DNA of 64,000 nt from Eupeodes corollae (Eukaryota > Arthropoda > Insecta > Diptera > Syrphidae). Position 1 is the first letter of the stretch, and each line of letters opens with the position of its first letter. Shown in pieces: positions 22,225-32,399 of this stretch. Under the pieces are notes generated by a model. That model saw nothing but the letters and a program-made list of their open reading frames with translations. It was not told the DNA's origin and made no database searches. Made by a program: the position numbers and the translations under genes. The DNA is taken from the NCBI RefSeq assembly GCF_945859685.1, contig NC_079147.1:108235525-108299524 (forward strand). The letters run 5' to 3'.

Positions 22225-23100
22225 ATTCTTTAAGTTATTTCAGCCTCGACGACGATGCTTCGTCTGGAGGAAAATTAAACACCAATACACCCACCAGACA
22301 CACTCATATAATTTCACTACACACACACACACACACACAAACAGAAAATACAAAATTAATTGAAATTTGTTTAAATAAATTAAAGAAGAAAAAAAAAGGT
22401 AAAAAGAAAAACTATTGAAGTTTTTACCTCAAATCCTCTCAAAAATTAAGGAAAAAGAGAACTTAAAGTGGTGTTTTAAATTATTTCACTTTACACACTT
22501 TTTTTTACACAAACTATTATTCATATTATTTTTGTTTTGTTTAAACAAAATAATTGAAAATATTCAGATTCACAAATGAAAGCCATGATTTCATTTCACA
22601 CGAACAGAAACAAAAAATACACCGTAAAATTGAAAAGTTGAAAAATTAAATTTAAAAATAGCTTTTAGCTATTAGAAATAATTTTCTTCTTTTATTTCGG
22701 TTGTTTCATTTAAAAAATATTTCTCACTAAGCAATTTGTTCATTATTTTTAAAAAAAATTATGTTTTTTTTAAGTTTTACTAAGTTCATCCGATTTAAAG
22801 AAAAATATTTTTAAAAACACAAAAACTCCCAAATTTTGTGTTTAATTGAAAAAGTTACTTAAGACAAAAATTTTCTTTTACCGTATAGTTTTGTAGTCGC
22901 GTGAAAAACCGTCCGATCCGTACCGAACCAAAAATCTCGAGAGTAAATTCGAAGAATATTGAAGGAAGTTTTTTGACACATCTCTCTGTCTCTTCTTTGC
23001 GTAGATGAAGAAAACGATGAAGACGAATAACGAAAACGAAGAAGAAATTCTGAGTTTCGAGTCTGAATAAAAATCCTAAAAATAAAATGAGAAAGGGAAT
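22225..23100 (-). promoter_or_regulatory. Candidate promoter/5' exon island upstream of Nuak
   Basis: This island has more GC than its surroundings and is free of recognisable transposons. It contains an (AC)n tract at 22319-22339 and, on the minus strand, purine-rich AGAGACAGAGAGATGTG (GAGA-like, near 22985). Next to it is a GC-richer stretch (22870-22950) that ends in a possible donor ACG|GTAAAA near 22882. A 5' untranslated exon of Nuak must lie somewhere right of 6108. This is a possible site, but nothing here proves transcription. Confidence 0.2.
22319..22339. repeat. (AC)n microsatellite
   Basis: About ten AC units in an otherwise unique region. Confidence 0.95.
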
Positions 23101-23771
23101 GTTTTATTTTCGGCCTCAGATTTTGAATTTTTCTCAGTTTTTGTACATGTATCTGAGAGATACGCCATATATTGGATACCCAAATACAACAAAAATATAT
23201 CTATGCGGTAAAAGCACAAAAGATAAATTTAATAGAATTTCTATTGAATGTGTTTATATCTGAAAATGTTTAAGCATTTGAAATAGAAACGTACGCGTTG
23301 ACAGTCTGAAGACATTATGTTTGTAATGTTTTTTTTTTTTCATATTTATTTTAAAAACAAAAACTAGTTTGTTTTAATAAAACATAGATCATTCTTTTAC
23401 AGACATTTGATAAAAATTAAACAAACAATTTAGTTATTTTATTATGTCATTTAAATATTTTGTACACAAAATTTGTCACAAGACTCAGTTTTAACCTTTT
23501 TAAAATGGTTTCTGTTTCTCTACTAAGACTTTCATAATAACGTTCGGTCAAACTGAGTTTTCATCAGCATTTGGTTTGTAAGCTTGAAAGGAAATACAAA
23601 AAAATTGGGTGAAAGACTTACGAAATCCTGAAAAGTATCTACTGTCATGGAAAAATTCTATAGGTACGAGATAAAAGACCTGAGTTAACACACAAAAGGG
23701 ATTGTTAAGAGTTATAAAAGAATTGTTGAACTATGTTCTAAGCCTCTTAAAATTAAAGGTTATTAAAATAG

Positions 23772-24040
23772 AGTACCTGAGGCGTGATAGCTAGTGCGTG
23801 GGACTTTTATGGCATAGGTCTCGGGTTCAATCCCTGCCTGTTTCATCTAAACGGATACTGCCTTTGCGGGGAGTTGACAAATCTTCCAAGAGTAAATGTT
23901 ATCAAGAAAAGCGCTTTATGAAATTACTCGTTTAGTTTCGACTTAAAACTGTTGGTCCCCTTCATTTCTGAAAATATTACTCGTACAGTGTTGCAAGTCA
24001 CTAGGACTCAGTTCTCAACAGACTGTTGTGCCACTTATTA
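23772..24040 (+). mobile_element. tRNA-derived SINE copy S4
   Basis: Plus-strand copy with head GTACCTGAGGCGTGATAGCT, the B-box variant GGTTCAATCCC, and the body. The 3' end GACTGTTGTGCCACTTATTA abuts the first base of repeat R2. It is more diverged than S3 or S6. Confidence 0.85.
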
Positions 24041-25215
24041 ACTTCCTATAGGAAGTTATTGTAATGGTTCCGACTTGGCAAATTGAAAATTTTGATATTT
24101 CTCAACGTTTCAAGGTTCCTAGAGTCGAAATAAATTTTGTTTAAGAGAGATGTCTGTGCGTGCCTACGTTCGCGACGTTTTTTCGTCGACCATAGCTCAA
24201 GAACCAGAATAGATATCGACTTCCAATAAATGTTTTAATACTGATAAGGCAAAAAAATGCAGAAAGTGCTCTCAAGAAAATTGCGTGGGTTGTTATTGTA
24301 CCATATGAATTTAAAAAAGGTCAACATTTTGGTAAAGCCTAAATATGCCACGAACCAATAACGCTAGCGACTTTAAGTAAATTGTATATAATATAATGTA
24401 ACGTGATACCAAACAAGTATATTTTCGAAAAAAATCCAATTAACGGTTTTTTTAAAAATCAAAAAAATTGCCACCTCGAAAAAAATTGATTTCATCTCCA
24501 AAACAATTTTGTGTAACAAAAATAACGTCTGGTAAAATTTTGAGAAAAATCGAATTGACAGTTTTTTTTACAAAATATAAAAACCTAAACAAAAAAATTA
24601 ATAAAAGTTGGTAAAAAGTAATTTTCGACTCAAATATATTTTCAAAACTTTGAGATATTGGCTTTAAGCTATTTTTATCTATAAAATAATATTGTTGTCA
24701 ATATCAAGTCAAATTTTGCTTCGAAATCGATTGGACAGTTTTTTTTACAAAAAAAAAGAAACTTAAAAGAAAATTTACCAAAAGTTGGTAAAAATTGATT
24801 TTCAACTCAAATATCTGTGTAAAACTTTAAGTTATTAGATTTTATCATTTGAAAAATATTGTTTTCAACATTCGGAAACATTTTGAAAAAAATCGAATTG
24901 ACAGTTTTTTTTACAAAAAATAACAATCTGACAAAAAAAATAACTAAAACTTGGTAAAAATGGAAATTCAAATTCAAAAAGCTTTTCAAAAATAAAAATA
25001 TTGTCTTCAAACTTTTTTATTTCACAGAAAATATTTTTTTCGATATTCATTAGTTATTTTTTATAAAAATTCAACAGTCAGGTTTTTCACTCAATAATAA
25101 AATCTACAAGATATAGTACGCAAATTTGGTAAAAATTGATGTTCGAAAACCTACAAGCTTCTAAGCAAGACAAATCGACAGACGGAATGGGAAGTTATCA
25201 GTGTGGGTCGCATTC
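24041..25215 (+). repeat. Repeat R, copy R2 (about 1.2 kb, internal tandem units)
   Basis: It begins at the palindrome-like AACTTCCTATAGGAAGTT and ends with ACAAATCGACAGACGGAATG then GGAAGTTATCAGTGTGGGTC. Inside are tandem units of roughly 165-180 bases marked by GACAGTTTTTTT...ACAAAA...TTGGTAAAAATTGA. The GACAG landmark occurs at about 24557, 24733 and 24900, with a weaker copy at about 25070. No protein is encoded. It is in opposite orientation to R3 and matches it over nearly the whole length. It is probably a non-autonomous mobile element, class undetermined. Confidence 0.8.
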
Positions 25216-25309
25216 CAGCCTTTTTTTTTAATAGACCAGAAATTAGTTGTTTTTTTTTTACAAAAAAGAAATATAATAGAGAAAGGATTAAAGGGTGTAA
25301 ATTATTTGA

Positions 25310-25405
25310 ACGAAAAGAAAAAGAAGCATTTATTTGAAGTTGTTATAATTGCTGGTTCTTGATATATAGGCGACGAAAAAAGTATCCCCAGCAGTAACTT
25401 CCCAT
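25310..25405 (-). repeat. Repeat R fragment (R4)
   Basis: Inverted short piece of repeat R. It contains, in reverse, the AAGAACC, TTTTTTCGTCG and GGGAAGTTA landmarks, close to the end of R2. Confidence 0.5.
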
Positions 25406-25539
25406 GATAAGTTTAAAACGACGCTGGGATGCCACTCACTTTGATAACTTTCCATTGGTGCCCTAAACTTGTAAGTGATTTGAAATAAGTCAAATTATTA
25501 TTAAACAAACTGGTGGTAAATGAAATCTTAACTGGTCTG

Positions 25540-25810
25540 GGTTGCGGGGGATTTCAGAATGATTGCATATGGGGATGACGTTGCTATGGTGGTCTCAAGA
25601 AAGCATCTTACCAACCTAAAAGACTACACTAACTCTATCTCTAAGCAGATCGAATATAAGTTCGATAATCGGTGCAATAACCGGAAACTGTTTAATAGAA
25701 AAGCACCCTTCTAGGCGTATTCTCAAATGACTTGTAGAAGCTGTATAGATGAGGAAGAGGAGGGAACACTTCTTCACCTTCTAGGTACATGCCCTGCTCT
25801 AGTTTAAAAA
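25540..25810 (+). mobile_element. LINE family D fragment (D1), palm fused to C-terminal zinc region
   Basis: The plus strand reads FRMIAYGDDVAMVVSRKHL (the catalytic YADD as YGDD, 25555-25610). It then passes straight to FDNRCNNRKLFNRKA and, in a shifted frame, CRSCIDEEEEGTLLHLL, the post-RNase-H zinc-finger region. In an intact D element these parts are separated by the thumb and the whole RNase H domain, so about 1 kb is missing at the junction near 25640. Confidence 0.7.
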
Positions 25811-25929
25811 CGTTTTATTTCTTCTAAAAAACAACTCGCTTTACATTGGTAATGACGACCCTATCAATACTTGAAGCTTAAACATAGTGATTTTGAAAAT
25901 AAAAAAGGCCATTAAGAAGAGATAAAAAA

Positions 25930-26335
25930 TGGTAAGGAAAAAGAAAGTTTAGACACATTCTTGAAGTGCGGCTGAAAATGAATCTTTATGTACTTGGCAG
26001 CACATCCGATAGCGAAGGCTGCATGAGCATTCCTTGAACTGGAGTATTACAGCAGAATTGTTTGATCGGTAGAATGTAACTGGCTATTTCGAAAGATCAT
26101 TGCTTGTAAAAATATCGATACATAAAAAGACATAAATACTTGTGGGATTTTCAAGCGATGTAAACAAATTAATCATTTTTAATGCTCTTTTTTCGACTGT
26201 ATCCAAATACTTAAGCTTAGAAGCAGCATTTTGGTAACGTAGCATTCAGTCTATATTTACTTGTCAAAACTTCAATTCTTCCATTAGCACACTCAATTTT
26301 ACACGAAAGCCAAGTTCAGATAATCGATCGGTGAT
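25930..26335 (-). mobile_element. LINE family C-like 3' fragment (C4)
   Basis: Resembles the minus-strand 3' parts at 12.6 and 19.3 kb (landmarks TGAGCATTCCTTGAACT and GAATGTAACTGGCTATTTC). Strongly decayed. Confidence 0.5.
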
Positions 26336-27215
26336 AAATCGAATTTATTTCTTTGTAACTTATCATAAAACGTCAAATATCGTAATAACAAATTAAGTTA
26401 AGGTAAAATTATAATTCCACGCAAAGATTTCGAAGAAAAAAGCGTGGTAAATAAATTTTGTGTGGGACGATAATAGATCACTAAACAAAAAATAAACTGC
26501 ATTTAAAATTCACAACGATTTCGAAATTTTTTTTGGAGGACACTGATGAAAAGTCCACGACTTCTTTTTGTTGTTGTTGTATTCTTGATGAGAAAATAGA
26601 TGCTAATTTTTCAACACATTTTTTCAACCCATTAATCTTAAATATCTGTCGAGATACAAATACGTATAGGAATCAAACGAACACTACGACTACGAAAAAG
26701 ACCTACGTCATAATATTATTAAATTATCGTTTTTGATTTTACTTTGATATATTTAATTTAAAATAATTTAATCATCATCATCATCATCATCATACGCATC
26801 ATCATAGTCTACATAAACACTTCAGTATACACGTAGATAAGCACAAAAACATTCGCTATAATAATTTCAGATTTATTTAGGAAATTAAAATGTAAATTTT
26901 GTAAATTAATAACTGCTAATTTTAGCAAACAAGCGTATCAATAATTGGATTAGGGCTTAGCTCGATACACGTTCTTTTATTAGAGGAAAAATATTTTCGT
27001 TTTATGTTTTCTGCATGATGCACATCAAAATCTTTCATAATATTTTATTGATATAAATTAACAGTGGTAAAGAAAAGTTCACAGACAAGTTTGTAGTAAA
27101 AATAATATATTTGTCATATTACAAATTTGGTAAGCAAAATTTTTTCCCTTGATGTTTTTACTTTTTTTTTAAACATTTCTTTGGAATTTATTGTAAACTG
27201 TTTGGTTTGTCGATT
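26336..27215. other. AT-rich tract with (ATC)n microsatellite
   Basis: Unique-looking AT-rich DNA with an ATC/CAT microsatellite at 26771-26794 (about eight units). No exon or transposon block was found. Confidence 0.5.
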
Positions 27216-27219
27216 AGAA

Positions 27220-27292
27220 AATGTTAAAATTCTCGACGTTTCAAGCCGCTCAGAATCGAAATCTACTGTTTTAAGAGATATGCTGTAAAAAT
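27220..27292 (+). repeat. Repeat R 5' fragment (R5)
   Basis: Contains TTCTCGACGTTTCAAG, then a CAGAATCGAAAT block and TTTTAAGAGATATG, matching the region near 24100-24160 in R2. Truncated on both sides. Confidence 0.5.
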
Positions 27293-27295
27293 GTC

Positions 27296-30200
27296 AGATT
27301 ACATTAGAGTGGCTGGCCGTCATGGAGACACATTTGGGCCAGGTCATTAACCTATTGTGACACCACAAGTTTGAGTCATTTATGAAACGTGAGAGACTGA
27401 TTATGTTTCAGAGGTAATTCTTGGGTTTTTGAGCTGGAAAAGAGAATGTTTTGAGGAGATGAAGAACTGTTTTCTCTTCTTTTTCATTTGTACAGCTTTT
27501 GCAAAAGACATTTGAGAATACATATATTTGCATGGCGTTCCTATAAGACAATTCCCGATTATAAGACCGATTATCGAGCTCTTTGGTAAGCTACTTAAAA
27601 TTACCAAGCACCTTGTGCGCTTTAAATCTAGTGTAGGCCAGATCTTTTTCGTGACCTGACACATGGTGATGTTGTTCCACCTAAATTTCCTCAAATGGCT
27701 CTGATTCCCGGCAACCAGCAAAGGTGAATATTAAATTGTTGTGCCATCTCCATTAGAGATTATCGATAGTTATGGACTGTTAAATAGTTTGTAGAGAGAA
27801 AGACCAAAGATTTGATAGTGGTCGGACTATCTCAGAAAATAAGGATATCAGATGTTGAAATCAAGTTTTCTTTAAGCCAGGATTTACTTTTAACTTATCT
27901 ACTTAAGGAGGCGCCAAAGTCCTGTGTGAACTAGGGCCTCATCAAACAAGCTTCTCCCTCTAGCTCGGTTCCTAGCTACATGTCTCCAGTTTCGCGGTCC
28001 AAGTTGGGTGAGGTCACTTTCCACTTGTGTGCACCACCTTATTTGCGGCCTTCTTCTACTGCGCTGTGCTGAAGATGTAGATTCGAAGACTTTCCGGGCC
28101 GGAGCATTAGTTTCCATGCGCTCTACGTGACCCAGACATCTTAGTCGTTGGACTTTTACCCTTCTGACTAAGTCTAGGTCTCTGTACAGCCCGTACAGCT
28201 CGTCGTTGAAAGATAGTGCCTCTATAGTGCTGACGTGTGAGCTCTGCACTTTTCTTTCAAGCACGATGTTAAAAAGATCGCATGGCAGCGCATCATCTTG
28301 TCTAAAACCTTTTTTGACATCGAAAGGTTCTGTTAAGTTGTATCCAACCTTTATGGAGCAGCGTGAATTCTCTATGGTCAACCTGCACAAACGGATTAGT
28401 TTGGCAGGGATGCCAAAACTAAACATGGCTCTATACAGCTCATCCCTGTAAATGCTCTAATATGCGGCCTTGAAATCGATGAAAATATGGTGGGTGTTGA
28501 TTTGGTGTTCTTAGGTTTTTCCAGGATCTGCCGTAATGTGAATATTTGATCGACTGTGGACTTTCCTGGTCTAAAACCACACTTATAAGGACCTATCAGG
28601 TTGTCGACGATGGGCATTAGACGTTCACATATTAGGGCAGATAAGATTTTAAAGGCGATGTTAAGTAGACTGCTTCTTCTATAGTTGGTGCAGTTTAGAG
28701 GGTATCCTTTTTTCAGAATGGATAAGTTGGTGCATACTCCTAACCAACTTATCTCCAGCTGCTTTAAAGAGCTCGGCATTCAAGCCATCTGCTCCAGCGG
28801 CTTTATTAGACTCCAGCTTAGATTTTGCAATCTATGCGTCGTCTAAGGCGGAAGGACGGAATTGTTGGCTTCCGTCGTCTATATTGAATGGATCGTCTAG
28901 CCTGACAGCGGGATTCGGTTATTCGTTGTCGCCGTTATACAGCCTGCAGAAGCTGTCCTTCCGTATCTTCAGCATTGACTGCGATTACACTATGATGTTT
29001 CCATTTTCGTCTTTGCAGCCCTCAGTTCTAGGTTGATGTACTTGTGAATTTCGTTTTACCTGTTATAAAACTTTCAAACTTCATTCCTGCTTTTAAACCT
29101 ATCAACATCTTCGACCGCACGCTTTTCATGCCTTCTCTTTTTCCTTCTGAGAAGTCAGTGTTCCTCTCGCCTCTTCTGCTCATAGAGCTCACGAGCAGCT
29201 CACGTCTTTTTATGCAGTGCCGCTTTGCGTGCTATCACGTCAAAGGCGGATTCTCTGATTGCATTTTGGCAATTTTGCCACTGGTTTTCGATACATTGTG
29301 TTGGCGGCACAGAACTACGAGGGATGTTACTTTTAACTCGGTCGGAAAAGGATTTGGCGATCTCTGGCGATTATAGCCGTTCGACGTTGTACATTCGCAG
29401 CATCTCCCTGTTTTGCCTTGGGTCTAGAAACCCGAAGTGCTACCTTGGCTACAATGAGGTAGTGGTTCGAGTCTAGCTAGCCCCTCGGAAAGTTCGGACA
29501 TCCATGATGTTGGAAGCGTGTCTGGCGTCGATCGCAATATGGTAAATCTGGTTGACGGTAGATTGATTTGGAGAACTGCAAGTTCTTTTGTGGATGTTGA
29601 GATGTGGAAAACGCGTACTGGCTACCATGACGCTTCGCCTCCCAGTAACATCTGGAAGCCTGAATCCGTTGTCGGAAGTGCTGTCGTTCAGGCTGTTTTT
29701 TCCGATTATTCCACTAAAAATTTCTTCACTTCATAGCTTGGCATTAAAATCGCTCAGGACAATTTTAATATCGTATCGACACTGCTCATATGTTTTGTCT
29801 AAGAGCTCGAAGAATATATCTTTGGTGTTGTCTTCCTTCTCTTCTTCTGTGGGGGCGTGCGTAATGTTGGCGAATTTAGCCTTGATGCAGACAAGAGTTC
29901 TTTTATCGCCAAAAGTTTCGCCTGGAACAAACTACAATGGGTGGACGGAAACGTGAGACCTAAGTTCAGTCGTTTAGACTTCACACCTCCACCAACTCTT
30001 TCATTTTTGATCCATTTGTGTTGTTCTAGGATTACTATAGAAATTTGGAAATTTCCGTTGATTTGCAGTTGGGGGATGGTTAAGCATGTGTGCTCTGGAA
30101 TTGTTGTTAACCCACTGCGATGAAGCTTTCAGACGAATAGCATTTAGGTTGGCGCGGTTTATAGCCTTTTGTAAAGCAATACACAATACTGCCACACCGT

Positions 30201-30990
30201 ACATCAAAATCGGTCTGATTAGCTATTCGTGATTCGGTATCCCCATTTATTGTCAATAGCTTTTTTTGGAAGAAAGGAGAACTACGGTAGGTTTTTTTTA
30301 ACTCTGTCTTGTACATTACGTCTCTAATTTAGTAATTTAGCCTCGTCAAAGAACTTTAATTGGATACTTCAATGTAAGGACGGTAAACTAAAGTGGGTAA
30401 CTTTTATTTCTCTCCATGCCGAAAAAATATGGAAAAAAATAAATAATATAAATAAATAAAGACAGTTGTTAAAAACTGCTCCAAGGAATTGTACAAGTAT
30501 GCCTGAGGCTTTTTGTAGTTCGGGGGTTTTATAATATATGGCTCTACAGATTTAAATGGTTTGAAACCTTTTGTATATGTTATATTGGAACTTGAACGAA
30601 TTTTATTGTTGAAAGTTGCGGTTAGAGAACTATCAGGAAAATGAGTCCCCAATAGTAAGTTCAGCGAATCTTCACTTGTCAATTGCCCAAGAGCCACCAG
30701 CTTTTTCAGACAGTTTGGCATCGCTTAAGGCCTCGAAAGTTTCTTCTATCGAGCCACAGGAGGAAGAAAGATCGCTTAGATTTTCTAAGTGTTTTCTTAT
30801 AACTTCTTAGGGATTCTCCATAAGAAGTCTTGTGGCTTTTGTTCGATTAAAGAGTTTTCTATATTCTCTTCTGAAAGAGTCTAGATCTTTGACCCACCAT
30901 TGTGGTTTTGTTTTTAATTATATAGGTAGAAGTAGACACTCAACACTAACTCAACGCCAATAAAAGAGACGCTATATGGTCGGAATGATA
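27296..30990 (-). mobile_element. LINE family D copy (D2), split by a nested RTE
   Basis: The minus strand, read right to left, has an endonuclease-RT linker with LNLLLGTHFPDSS (about 30640), and thumb pieces with ILMYGVAVL (about 30200) and an INRANLN block. The RNase H domain starts with STHCSLFQAKLLAIKELLS (about 29945-29897). RNase H stops abruptly there and resumes at 27893 with LKENLISTSDI, then the C-terminal part WNNITMCQVTKKIWPTLDLK (27675-27610) and CLIG near 27550. The interrupting 2 kb is RTE copy T4. Intact D elements (for example 63.4 kb) read QAELLAIREVFSWLKENVIS without a gap. The reverse transcriptase palm is missing. The 3' end near 27300 has a GTGGCTGGCCGTCATGGAG block, also seen at 41.65 kb. 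Confidence 0.75.
27898..29896 (-). mobile_element. RTE-clade LINE, 5'-truncated, nested in LINE D2 (T4)
   Basis: The longest RTE copy. On the minus strand it starts inside the endonuclease with AKFANITHAPTEEEKEDNTK and continues with CRYDIKIVLSDFNAKLG, TSDNGFRLPD and RPKAKQGD-like residues (29850-29380). The linker and RT follow: LNAELFKAAG (about 28780), SILKKGYPLNCTNYRR (about 28710), PYKCGFRPGKSTVDQIFTLR (about 28590) and LIRLCRLTIENSRCSIKVG (about 28400). After GFRQDDALPCDLFNIVLE the frame jumps to LYGLYRDLDLVRRVKVQRLR and HVERMETNAPARKVFES, so the YADD catalytic block and thumb are deleted near 28230. The 3' end has GGACTTTGGCGCCTCC and TTAAGTAG. Confidence 0.85.
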
Positions 30991-31147
30991 GTTTTCGAAA
31001 ACTAAAATAAATACATAAATTAATTTCGGACTGTGAATAACTCTTTATTCGAGAAATATACGAGTATTAGCATTGAAATAAATAAAACCTGTTGTTAAAA
31101 AAGATATAAATAAATAAATTAAATTGACCATCTTACCAACATGAGTC

Positions 31148-31441
31148 AAGCAAATCATTGAAAAATGTGATGGATTTGATAACTTTATGAAAACCATGTT
31201 TTCCTTTCTAAAAATGTCTGTGAGTAAAATTGTTCGCGGTCTTCTTGCAAACATATTTGAATCATCGCATCGGTCGTTCTATATGTCGGTTTGGGCGGCT
31301 TCTATAGAGCATATTCAAAACCCCACCACATTATATTCTACTTTCATACAATTGTGGGCACAAAAACAGCATAGAATCCAACAAAACCTGAAAACCAAAG
31401 AGGCTTTCTACAAGGATTTTTCTTTGAACGTCGTCTCGTTG
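31148..31441 (+). CDS. Unidentified candidate exon or gene fragment ending at a GTATGT donor
   Basis: A frame open from 31145 (after a TGA at 31142) covers about 97 codons before a strong splice donor, TTG|GTATGT at 31441/31442. If read through, the frame continues to a stop at 31526-31528. The peptide includes CDGFDNFMKTMFSFLKMS, IFESSHRSFYMSVWAASIEH and YSTFIQLWAQKQHRIQQN. The composition is balanced, with Trp, Gln and charged residues, unlike the Phe/Lys/Asn-rich chance frames nearby. Codons are GC-richer than the flanks. An acceptor could be ACATGAGTCAAG just upstream, but it is weak. I do not recognise the family. A midasin-like segment crossed my mind for LWAQKQHRIQ but cannot be supported. 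It may instead be an old transposon fragment. The end phase does not fit the exon at 35562. Confidence 0.35.
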
Positions 31442-31528
31442 GTATGTACATATGAAAAGCAGACATATCATTTCAAACTACTTGGCAAGGATTTCAATTT
31501 TGCAGTACAAAACATCCATGATGATTAA

Positions 31529-32399
31529 AGGACTGCTTTATCTTTTATTTTTTCCTCATTTTTGTTATAAAAGTTAATGTCACTGCAACATCTGAAGTGG
31601 TGAAAGAAAAGGGTTATGGTATGGTATTTATGTAGAATAAATCAAACCGAGACTTGAAGTTATGTGTATCTCCATTCACCAAGATACTTAGGTAGGTACC
31701 TATACCTATACCTAGATCCTACCTGTCATCTTTATCTATGATGAATTCATGGCAAGAACTCAGAAAGCTATCACGTGTTTTAAAAAGCATTTTTTAAAGT
31801 ATCTTATATGAGTTTTTAAATTGTTTCGTCTTTGTGTGGTGGTCTTATATTTATTTTTCGTTTTTTTGTAAATTTATGAGGCACTTATGCTTACGCATTT
31901 GAAAATATATATTTGAATTTTGTTTTTGTTTAGCATTTTTGAAGCCACGAGTGTATCAGAATTTGTATATGAAAGTATTTTTAAAATTTTTTATGAAATA
32001 AAACGGAAAATTAGTTTTGAGTTTATTTTTAAAGAACAGGAAACACTTAGCAATCTAATGTATAATGTCTTTTGATTGCTATATCTTTCTTAAAGAAACA
32101 TCTTATGTAGAAAAAGTATGTCAAGGACAAGATGACCGAATTAGAGACAACGGTAGGTTCCTTATATCTAAAAAAAAACTAAATCTGAAGTTAAAGTTTC
32201 TTTCTCTAAGAAAGAAAAACAATAAGAATCTACTTGGGGTTAAAGAGAAATAAATAATTAAAAAAATTTAAACAGTTATTAAATTAAAAGTGTGCTTGTT
32301 ATGCGCCCACTACCTTAGTATTGCCTTTCTTCAGTGAGGCAGGTTAATGGTAATGCCTCGTTTTTTGAAAGTTCAATTTATATAAAAACAAAATAAATC
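31529..32399. other. AT-rich tract
   Basis: No exon recognised. A 62-codon plus-strand frame (32065-32253) is Lys/Leu-rich and probably chance. Direct short repeats of ACCTATACCTA occur near 31695-31715. Confidence 0.4.

Noticed and set aside
24041..25215. CRISPR-like array because of regular repeats
   Set aside because: The units are long (about 170 bp), degenerate and without distinct spacers, in a eukaryotic genome. It is the internal tandem structure of repeat R.
29044..29956. Several plus-strand open frames of 80-120 codons
   Set aside because: They are antisense to the RTE T4 endonuclease, whose motifs are clear on the minus strand.
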